Translations under genes and position numbers: made by a program | Part shown: positions 8,891 through 16,372 of the stretch, piece by piece | How the letters are laid out: each line of letters starts with the position of its first letter | Position numbering within the stretch: the stretch's first letter is position 1 | NCBI GenBank assembly: GCA_001599815.1 | Contig: BCIA01000004.1 | Location: 1,927,375-1,946,096 of the forward strand | Source of the DNA: Furcasterigmium furcatum | Taxonomy: Eukaryota > Ascomycota > Sordariomycetes > Glomerellales > Plectosphaerellaceae | Length of the DNA: 18,722 nucleotides | Direction: 5' to 3' | Notes under the pieces: model-generated | The model's database searches: none | What the model saw: the letters and a program-made list of their open reading frames with translations, nothing else | Told to the model about the DNA's origin: nothing

Positions 8891-11050
8891 ATGGTTGCCG
8901 AACAAATGAGAACGGCTACACTTCCCAGCGACGCCGGCACAAGGCCACGGCGCGCCGCCAGAGACAGAGCAAACGGCCTACCGAAGGGTCTCAACCATAC
9001 AGACGATGAGACCGATTCCTCTTCGGCAGGTCCAACCACACAGCGAATGGACCCGGTGAGCGCCACACTGGGCTGCGCCGAAAACAAGGCCGATTCTGTT
9101 GCCGCCTTCAGGTCCATCCAACCCAGAAGTGGATGGCAATGCCCGAAGTGCAACAAACAGGAAAGCACGACATTCGATATCCAGAGTCATAGGATGGAAT
9201 GCAGGAACCATCCTCTCAACCTCAAATCCCAATGCGACAGGTCCTTCAAAACCGACAACATCAAGCGACACACAGAAGGCGAGGAGTGGGGCTGGATGCA
9301 TGACTTCGTCAAGCAGCATCAAGAGCTGGCAGAATCCGGAATGCCGATCAAGGATCTGTTTCGCATCGACCAAGTCAACATGGAAAGCTACATCAAACAT
9401 TACGAACCGGGTCTGGAATTCTCCGAGTCGGACCTCGTGAGCGCCCTCAGCGTGAGACTCAGAGAGGGGGTCGGAGCAAACTTCACGTCAGCCCACCCAT
9501 TGATACCGTTCATGCGGTTGCACTGCCACAGAATGTGCGTGAAGGACAATACCCAGCGCCTGGGAAGATTTGTCGTCTTTATGCGGGCCCTTGCCTGGTT
9601 CGCACAGCGTGACCAGGAGTCCTACGATGCTCTCGGCGATCTCACACCATTACATCGCCAACGGGAGGTCGGGCACCCCATATGGACCGCCATGGTCGCC
9701 AATATTCACCACCGGGAGCACTTACAACGGCTTCCAACCCTGGACAAAGCAGCATTCTATGGGTACTTTCAGAACATAGAGCTCATCAGGTATCCCTCCA
9801 TGGTGCTCAAGACGGACAGAGGGCGAGGAGACGTGCGCCTCACTGAAGAATTTGTTGCCTATGCTCTCAGAAGCGATAGCTGGCAGTTCAAGAATAATGG
9901 GGACTCAGCGGTGGAAAGGTCAGATATCCAAAGTCAGCAACAGCCCGGCAAAGCTACCAGAAAACGCCTTCGAAACAGCTCACTCCTCGAGGACGTTACG
10001 ATGAACGCCCCACCGAAGAGATGTTCGCTCGAGCAAGATCGTCCGTCCGTCGCCACAGCAGCACTTCCAGCATCAGACCTGAGCTTCTCCACAAGCTCAT
10101 TCACCGACAGCACAGTCACCGGTTGCGACAAAACGATTGCAATCTCCCGACTCCATCATCCGAGTCCTTCAGAGGATGGACGCCATGCCTCTTCAGCTGC
10201 TGATAGCTCCCCCACAGAGGTTCCGCAGCAAGACCATCCAGGTCCCATCATGGAAGCACAGGCCGGTAACGATTTCAAAATCGTCTTTGAGCGCATCAAT
10301 CTATGGAGATGCCTAATATGCAATGAATGCGGCAAAAAGCGTGCAATGAGGAAGCACGTGGAGGATTGTGCCAACGTCGAACTCAAGCCCATTTATGCCC
10401 CTGACGCAGCAAAGAGAGAAGCGACGGCACGGCACATGAAAGAATGCGGACAGCCGAGCAGAGACTCCAAAGTTTTTTGCCGTACATGCGGAGTCTCCGT
10501 CAAAGGCAAAGACCTTCAAAGTCACATACGGACTCATACTGGGGACAAACCATTTAAGTGCCCGGTCTGCAAATATTGTGCCACGGAGGAGAGGTTCGCC
10601 AAGACGCATATGGCTCAACATTACTTCGCTCCGCGCATGCGTACCAGAATTCGCAAATCCGACTCGACCGTGGCCGCTGGCAGCACCAGTCCAAATAGCT
10701 GCCGACCAACGAGTCCAGGACCTGTTGAGCACTCACCCGACCAGTGCCCTGACATGGCCCCCAGTCAACGCTCGGCTACACATGCCAGTGACGCCGGCAA
10801 AGCAGATGCGCAAGGGCTGGATCTTTCAAAGTATGAAGACGATGCCTCCTTGGCCCGCACTGATGAGGCTCTAGTGCACTCTGAAGTCACAGAATCCATG
10901 GCCGGCTCTGCTGGTGTCTTCGACGACGCGGCGAAGAGACCGTGTGCTGACCCTGGACACGAGCTCGAGCCGGCGACCCGAGTGCTCCATCAAACCTGCT
11001 GCACTACTCGCGAGTGGCTCAAGACCATTCTCGGCAACCACGTTGGCTAA
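8891..11050 (+). CDS. Large protein with diverged C2H2/C2HC zinc fingers
   Basis: A single exon of 719 residues. A C2HC-type finger lies near the N-terminus (C84-x2-C87-x12-H100-x3-C104). Residues about 130-310 form a compact, cysteine-poor region rich in aromatic and charged residues that I do not recognise. Residues 340-460 are low-complexity S/P/Q-rich, with a basic KATRKRLRN stretch that may be a nuclear localisation signal. Further finger-like motifs follow: C474-x2-C477-x11-H489-x3-C493, C530-x2-C533-x11-H545-x3-H549, and a regular C557-x2-C560-x12-H573-x3-H577. The last two are joined by HTGDKPF. The acidic/serine-rich C-terminus has no known domain. It is likely a nucleic-acid-binding nuclear protein. 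Start choice: first ATG in a long open frame, with a TAA in frame upstream at 8813; an N-terminal extension through a 48-bp intron (8812-8859) is possible. Confidence 0.8.
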   Translation: MVAEQMRTATLPSDAGTRPRRAARDRANGLPKGLNHTDDETDSSSAGPTTQRMDPVSATLGCAENKADSVAAFRSIQPRSGWQCPKCNKQESTTFDIQSHRMECRNHPLNLKSQCDRSFKTDNIKRHTEGEEWGWMHDFVKQHQELAESGMPIKDLFRIDQVNMESYIKHYEPGLEFSESDLVSALSVRLREGVGANFTSAHPLIPFMRLHCHRMCVKDNTQRLGRFVVFMRALAWFAQRDQESYDALGDLTPLHRQREVGHPIWTAMVANIHHREHLQRLPTLDKAAFYGYFQNIELIRYPSMVLKTDRGRGDVRLTEEFVAYALRSDSWQFKNNGDSAVERSDIQSQQQPGKATRKRLRNSSLLEDVTMNAPPKRCSLEQDRPSVATAALPASDLSFSTSSFTDSTVTGCDKTIAISRLHHPSPSEDGRHASSAADSSPTEVPQQDHPGPIMEAQAGNDFKIVFERINLWRCLICNECGKKRAMRKHVEDCANVELKPIYAPDAAKREATARHMKECGQPSRDSKVFCRTCGVSVKGKDLQSHIRTHTGDKPFKCPVCKYCATEERFAKTHMAQHYFAPRMRTRIRKSDSTVAAGSTSPNSCRPTSPGPVEHSPDQCPDMAPSQRSATHASDAGKADAQGLDLSKYEDDASLARTDEALVHSEVTESMAGSAGVFDDAAKRPCADPGHELEPATRVLHQTCCTTREWLKTILGNHVG

Positions 11051-11576
11051 CAGGTCCCGCTTGCTTGTTGCGTGGAATCGCGACAATCAAGGAAACCATC
11101 CGGCATATTCTCAACTTCAGCACAGTATTGATCGCAGCAACAACCTCCCACTCCACATTTCCAGATCACACATCGAGTTGGTGGGACAGCGACAACAACT
11201 GCGGCCGGCAGCGGTATCGGACGTCAGGAAATGTGGGAACTGCTGGATGAATCTATATATGAGTGGCAAGGGCGCCCAAGGGATGGACAAGGGGCAGATT
11301 TCAGCATTTCTCTTACGCCAGACCCACCAGTTGTAGCTAATACTACTGCTGCCAGACCTCTCGACTCCTCACTCTGCTGGATACGCGCAGTCCCTGACAG
11401 TAGGATAGCGGGGGCCCGCTCCTTTGACTCCCTTTGCAGCGGCGAACACACGAGAGGTAGAACGCATGATCTCCGCATTTGCCTCGGTCTACATGCCATC
11501 CATGGTCGCTGCGATCCGTGAACTCTTTCAGTAAGTCACTGTTCCCCAATAGACGAACGACACCGATTGTGGGGTT
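11051..11576. other. Intergenic stretch, no supported gene
   Basis: About 525 bp after the 719-residue gene. CTATATATGAG near 11252 resembles a TATA element, and GTAAGT at 11531 a splice donor. A short ATG frame at 11466 leads into this donor, but no acceptor downstream joins it in frame to 11577-12044. Nothing else is recognised. Confidence 0.4.
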
Positions 11577-12044
11577 ATGACTCTTGCTTTCGCCGCTTAC
11601 ACCCTCGGGTCCCAACGCATGCCAGCAACCATCTTTCCATACGTGTGGCGACCAGTCTTGTTGGCTCTACTCGACCATCGGTGTAACTTAGCTGAGGTCA
11701 TGTTGCTTGAGATCGATCCCCCGGTCACCATAACTCCACACAATGCCAAACTCGAGCATTTCGACCAGGAATATGCGCAAGAGTTGAAGATGGCTGTCTA
11801 CCAGAAACGCGTATCAGTCAAGCTCAAACTGGAGCTCCTTGTTGGTGAGGTCGACTCGATTCTGGATCTACTACACCAGATCCTCAACTCGGTCCCAGAC
11901 TCTGGCTCTGAGACAGTGCTCGCGGGAAGGGAAAAATCTCGAAGGATTCTGGGAGGTTGCTTGGAATGGCTACAACAATACAAGCCGATCATAGAGGAAC
12001 GCCTGGGTAAGGTACGGGCGGATGTGAGAGCTTTTAGCATCTGA
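11577..12044 (+). CDS. Possible small helical protein, unknown function
   Basis: A single frame of 155 residues, open on the plus strand only from the ATG at 11577. The sequence is leucine-rich and looks helical, with amphipathic stretches such as KLELLVGEVDSILDLLHQIL and LGGCLEWLQQYKPIIEERLG. No signal peptide, cysteine pattern or known domain is seen. Composition is more protein-like than that of the competing minus-strand frame at 11798-12331. It may be a stand-alone small protein, the last exon of a gene whose upstream exon I could not place, or a chance frame. Confidence 0.35.
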   Translation: MTLAFAAYTLGSQRMPATIFPYVWRPVLLALLDHRCNLAEVMLLEIDPPVTITPHNAKLEHFDQEYAQELKMAVYQKRVSVKLKLELLVGEVDSILDLLHQILNSVPDSGSETVLAGREKSRRILGGCLEWLQQYKPIIEERLGKVRADVRAFSI

Positions 12045-12533
12045 TACCTGTAATTTTCCGACGCGGATGGCACTTGCACTGTACTGATCTCCATCACTTT
12101 CACTTCTAGACTCTTCTCTTTGAAGACAGTTGGCCTTCGAAAATTGCCTCTAAAAACCTCTCGCGGTACTGCTGCGAAATCCGTTGAAACTGGCCATGGA
12201 GCGACGCACAAAGATAAGAACCAATCATACTCACATGATGGATGAAGTAACAATAAACTCGATATACTACGCTCCGAACATATTTGGCCGAACGAGCCCA
12301 ACTTCATGAAAACGACCCGTCGCCGGCCCAAACAAGAACCATCTCATCGAGCATATAACTCTTGCCCGTTACTCCGCCTCGGATACGTACAACGCAATCA
12401 GACCCGACATCTATCTAGTGGCTTAGAGTACTCTGCGAAATGTAATAATGGACTCTTTGGAGATTACAACCGACTTGATAGACTACGCTTCGAACATGTC
12501 TAGCCGCGTCTTACGGCCTGTCATCAAATGTCT
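12045..12533. other. Intergenic region with degenerate direct repeat
   Basis: About 490 bp, more AT-rich than its surroundings, between two convergent genes. It holds two similar 40-bp blocks, listed separately, and no credible coding frame. Confidence 0.45.
12251..12505 (+). repeat. Degenerate 40-bp direct repeat (two copies)
   Basis: The segments 12251-12290 and 12467-12505 align as CTCGATATACTACGCTCCGA against CTTGATAGACTACGCTTCGA, with similarity continuing through AACATATTTGGCCG and AACATGTCTAGCCG. They lie about 216 bp apart in the same orientation. Most differences between them are C/T or A/G transitions. Confidence 0.55.
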
Positions 12534-13814
12534 CTACCACTCCGGTAAACCGTCCTGTCCGGGGCTGCCAATTTCAATGCACCAGTACCCCTCGTTTGAT
12601 CGAAACCATTGAGAAAAGGGAGTGCCGGAAGACAACACACTCTTTTTGGCAGGTTGCAACCCCCCCTTGTTGCTTAGTGAAAAGATCTTGAAGTGCTGTT
12701 CACACCAAGAGAACGGGGCCTGCCCAAACATAGGTACCTCGGCCAGATCCCAGCTGTCAAAGTCACCCAGCCATTTCCTGACCACATCCTCCAGATCCTG
12801 CTGATCGAAGGCCTCATCCGGTACACAGTTGCCGCAGGCCCTATACGCCAAGGCCAATCCATCAGGCCTGGTTCCCTCGACCAATCTTCCGTCCTGAACG
12901 ACCCAATCGAACCAACCGATCACAGATCCCTTTCCACAGATGTCGCAGAAAAGGATTGACAGCATATTGAGAGGAATGTCCGGTCTGGTGACCTCTTGTT
13001 GACGTTGTGCCTTGACGTTTGGCATTTGTCGGAGAAGTTGCTGTGGGCTCCGTGGAAGGAACTCACGAGTTGTCCGTAAGAGTGCTGTGTACTCGTCGAT
13101 TGGAGGGCCCGCACCCGAGAGCACCGTCACCTCATCATCGATGAGATTCGCATCTGTCCAGAAAAAAGAATTTTCTTCTAGCCGACTCTCATCCTTAGAC
13201 CACGGTGGGCTCCAATACGCTGAGTGCTGGGCGGAGAGTGAAGCTCCAGGTCGAAGAAGTTGAAACATCAGGGGATCGATCATATGATTGCCGCATTGCT
13301 CAGCTCTGGGATCTGCGGAGGGGGAATCCGACACTTCCACGCACAGTTGGATGCTTTGAGGTACCGGGGCAAAAGCCTGACGGCGCCATAGAACCTTGAA
13401 CACTTCTTCATCGCCCACATAAAGAATGAGTGAAAGGAGGTTCTTAGCCCTGACGTAAGGCTGCCAATTCTGGGGGCCTTCCTCAGTTATGAGGAACGAA
13501 GGACGAAATGGAAGAAAACAGGGAAGATTCTTGTCAATCTCTTCATCGATGCGTGCTCCATGAGAGGTTTCCCTTTCGATAATGCCAAGCGCAGATTTTC
13601 GAGATGTTCGATCCGCTGAGTTCCAGTATTGAAACAAGGCCCAGCTGATGGTGGTTGAGTAACCATTGTCTCTGCGGTCGATTTTGGTCCAAAAATACTG
13701 GTAGACAGAGTTCATCCATCGACAAGTTATCCTCAGCAAGAGAGCATCGCGAAGGGACAATGAATCGGCAATATTCTCGTGAATCTCCGGGGGTAGGTCG
13801 TAAAGAGTCGGCAT
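12534..13814 (-). CDS. F-box protein with C-terminal CxxC pair
   Basis: An intronless minus-strand frame of 426 residues. Residues 5-45 match an F-box: YDLPPEIHENIADSLSLRDA, then a helix ending ITCRWMNSVYQYFWTKI. F-box proteins usually bind SKP1 and recruit targets to SCF ubiquitin ligases; that role is inferred here from the motif. The middle has no known repeat such as LRR or WD40. Near the C-terminus, C290-x2-C293 (FCDICGKG) and C327-x2-C330 (RACGNC) are 33 residues apart and could bind one zinc ion, with C371 and H374 (WCEQH) nearby. The start is the first ATG before the F-box. Upstream on the same strand lies a pyrimidine-rich tract (13972-13998) and a five-codon upstream frame, MSYPA, at 13896-13913. 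The gene converges on the plus-strand gene at 11577. Confidence 0.85.
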   Translation of the reverse strand: MPTLYDLPPEIHENIADSLSLRDALLLRITCRWMNSVYQYFWTKIDRRDNGYSTTISWALFQYWNSADRTSRKSALGIIERETSHGARIDEEIDKNLPCFLPFRPSFLITEEGPQNWQPYVRAKNLLSLILYVGDEEVFKVLWRRQAFAPVPQSIQLCVEVSDSPSADPRAEQCGNHMIDPLMFQLLRPGASLSAQHSAYWSPPWSKDESRLEENSFFWTDANLIDDEVTVLSGAGPPIDEYTALLRTTREFLPRSPQQLLRQMPNVKAQRQQEVTRPDIPLNMLSILFCDICGKGSVIGWFDWVVQDGRLVEGTRPDGLALAYRACGNCVPDEAFDQQDLEDVVRKWLGDFDSWDLAEVPMFGQAPFSWCEQHFKIFSLSNKGGLQPAKKSVLSSGTPFSQWFRSNEGYWCIEIGSPGQDGLPEW

Positions 13815-14421
13815 CGTTCGCGGTCTTGTCGGGGGTATGAGCAGATGCCGTATCGGAGCTTGGGATGATGAGATCCTTGTACGGGCCGGTCCAGACTAAG
13901 CCGGGTATGACATGCGTGGGAGAGTCAGTCGAGAGCTATTGAAGAGTGTCAAGTGTGAAGGACGACGATGGTGGAAAAAAAGGGAAAAGGGCGGGGTGTT
14001 AAAGCTAGGAGTGAGTGCCTTGCCCGTTGAGAGTCTCGCGGTGCACTGCAACCCGAATAGGAAATGAACTCTCGCGGTGACTCCACTTGCCACTCTAACC
14101 CGAATAGGAAATGTTCCCTGGCCAAAACCATCATTCGTCCACGTGACTTGGTCGTCAGCATCGACGCGGGACACGAGGTCCGCTAGGGCGAGTTTTGATC
14201 GCAAATACTCCAATGCGTGTTTGAGCGGATCATTGGTGTTTATTGACAGGGCTCTGTGCAGGATGGCGCAAAACCGGGGCATCCGCGGCAAAAAGTCGGG
14301 ACGCGGAGCTGGCTACCCAATCACTGGTGTTCGCCATGTTTTGGGGTCCCAACTCCGCCCTGTTCCACAGTCTGGTGTTCGGATTGCTTGTTGGCGGATC
14401 TTGCCTCCAGCATCATTCACG
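13815..14421. other. Divergent intergenic region, F-box gene and family gene
   Basis: Shared upstream region of the minus-strand F-box gene and the plus-strand gene at 14422. A purine-rich tract at 13972-13998 (GGTGGAAAAAAAGGGAAAAG) reads as pyrimidine-rich on the minus strand and probably belongs to the F-box promoter. A minus-strand frame of 131 residues covers 13896-14291; I do not call it a gene. Confidence 0.4.
14034..14113 (+). repeat. Imperfect tandem duplication in intergenic region
   Basis: Two adjacent copies, 14034-14066 and 14070-14113, share TCTCGCGGTG at the left and AACCCGAATAGGAAATG at the right. The second copy carries 11 extra bases between these blocks. It could be a duplicated regulatory element or simple slippage. 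Confidence 0.75.
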
Positions 14422-15813
14422 ATGAACATGGCTCGCCTTCGTGTTGCCACCCCGAGCGCCGACGCCACTGAGAGCTACCGCCGTTCATATGATAACGATG
14501 GGGGATGCGCAAGTCCTGCTGACTTCGATAGCCTGTTTGGGTCTTCTCCGAGCCCCTCGGCCATTGCTGATGACACAGATGCTCATCAAAGAACCCTCCT
14601 TAGGACCAACCGAACCTCGCTCCTGCTCGACTTCCGTTACTCCAACTCTGTGACTGGGACCCGGAACTTGACTATGATGAACAGCCTCCGACGTGCATCC
14701 ACTACTCCATCGAATGGAAATTGACGCTGAAGACTAGAAAGGTCTCGAAAGACACGGAGCAGGATCTTGTCGTCGCTCCCGGTGCGTTCTGGAGGATGAC
14801 GCTGCGCGACAAGGTCGAAAAGCTGGCGTCGAAGAAGTTTCAGTCGTCGATCATCCCGGACGACACAGTCGTGACCGTGTCGGTTTCTGACCGTGCAGAG
14901 CGTGACCTCGTCAAACGCTATGACGAACTGGATATCGAGTGGGATGCCGTGGAACAGCAGCTCGTTAGGTGGAGCGGCATGGTTCCGGGCCGGTAAGAAG
15001 CTCCGGATCGACGTAACCTTCAGCTACAAGGAAGGGGGCCGGGGTGGAGGTCGGCCGCCGGCAAACGGTGGCAGACGGGGCGGCCGGTCCGTCTCACGAC
15101 GCATGTTGGAAGATCGAGACGCGCAGATCGACGCCGAGGAGTCCAGTACCGGCCACCCACCTGCGTGGCGAGACGTGTACAGCCTGATGCGATGTCCAGG
15201 GGCGCCGTGCCAACACGGCACTCACTGCTGGCGTGACGAGGGAGGAACGAAGCATTATAGACTCAACACTCACCACCTTAGAGAGCTCGTCAAGTTCGTG
15301 GAAGGAGGTGGAGTCCTGCTAACGCACGAAGACATGCCGCACAACCTACGCCAGCAGCTGTACGCGGAAGCGGAGGGGGATACTAGATGCCAAAGTAAGC
15401 CCAAGGGGGCTTCTCCTGTTGCTGGCCCACCCATCAACATAACCAACGTGCTTCCCAGTCCGTGGAATGGAAATGCCGATGCTGTTGCAGGTACAGGACC
15501 GTATACGACACAGGATATGACGGTCCGCGCGAAACCGCAAGTCGAACTAGACGTACTTGGACCAAGGGATGTTGCGCTCAAGCAGTACAGTGCGTGGCAG
15601 CGTTCGCAAGTGCAACACGAGGAGCTCAAGAAAGAATACCGCAAGGTGTGCAGCGTGGCGATGGCGGACGGTCTAGACCTCGAACAGCTGCACGAGGACC
15701 AGGATGCAGACTTTCTTATTGAGAAGGGTGTCAAGCGAGGAATTGCCCGGCGGTTTATTCGAGACATTGGCCGATGGGCTGCTCATCAGAAGAGCAGTGA
15801 AGTTCGGAGTTAG
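14422..15813 (+). pseudogene. Frameshifted member of an uncharacterised ascomycete family
   Basis: Recognisable family sequence is spread over two frames. The segment to about 14980 carries CIHYSIEWKLTLKTRKVSKD and DRAERDLVKRYDELDIEWDA; in that frame a TAA stops it at 14994. The continuation FRAGKKLRIDV begins at 14983 in the next frame. Removing one base of the GG at 14981-14982 would keep the family alignment, so a 1-bp insertion is the simplest reading. The rest (to 15813) is intact: WRDVYSLMRCPGAPC, GTHCWRDEGGTKHYRLNTHH, PPINITNVLP, and the C-terminal DLEQLHEDQDADFLIEKGVK. The N-terminus (MNMARLRVATPS, from 14422) is in the second frame, so another disruption lies around 14600-14660. I recall these motifs from many ascomycete hypothetical proteins of unknown function. 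A sequencing error cannot be excluded, since the coding region is otherwise well kept. Confidence 0.7.
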
Positions 15814-16372
15814 ATGTTGCAGTTCAGTTTTGCATGGCAGGCGTTCATGGGATTTTAGTATCAGGCGCAGGCAGCCTTCAAATTCATGTGACGTCCCTCT
15901 ACCTTAGTCATTTGGTCACGCAGCGTTCGGCGCCAGTTGCGCTAGGAACGGATCGCTCCGTGCACCGTCTTCCATCCATGATCGATCCACACCAGTCCAC
16001 GTTCATCCTCGAGGCGAAAACGTCGGGACATCCGGCCATGGGGTCTGTCCATGCTGGGGGTCATCAAGGAGCGCGTACGAACCGAGCGGTGCCGCGCCCG
16101 TGCGATCAGGCTTGCTCGTCTGCCAATGCTTGGGCGGCATGTGTCCGGAGCGCAGTCAGGCAAGCGCTGAGGCGTCTTGGCCCCCGCCTTCTGCGACCAG
16201 CCAGAGCCTGATCATCAGGTCATCAGGCTCGGCGCCATTAATTTGACCATCACCTCCCTCGACAGCAGCCCTTTTGCGCGCATCTCCGAATCGAGTCTCT
16301 CCTCTGTTATGGTAAATTCATCGCCGTCGACACCGTCCGCCCGCCTCGTCCACGACAGCACACCGCCGGTCC
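15814..16372. other. Intergenic region upstream of the NLR gene
   Basis: About 560 bp with no supported gene. Frames here are short and lack domains. A small internal repeat ATCATCAGGTCATCAGG is at about 16212-16228. An ATG at 16309 opens a frame that overlaps the NLR start in another phase and ends at 16425; it could act as an upstream frame. Confidence 0.4.

Noticed and set aside
11466..11530. Short ATG frame ending at a GTAAGT donor, as a possible first exon of 11577-12044
   Set aside because: All three nearby acceptors tested (before 11626, 11656 and 11692) put the downstream sequence in the wrong phase.
11798..12331. A 177-codon minus-strand frame
   Set aside because: It overlaps the more protein-like plus-strand frame at 11577-12044 and has a serine/arginine-rich composition typical of a shadow.
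13896..14291. A 131-codon minus-strand frame upstream of the F-box gene
   Set aside because: Its second half is translated from a tandem duplication and a pyrimidine tract that look like promoter sequence. No domain was recognised. The first 60 codons look somewhat protein-like, so it deserves a homology search.
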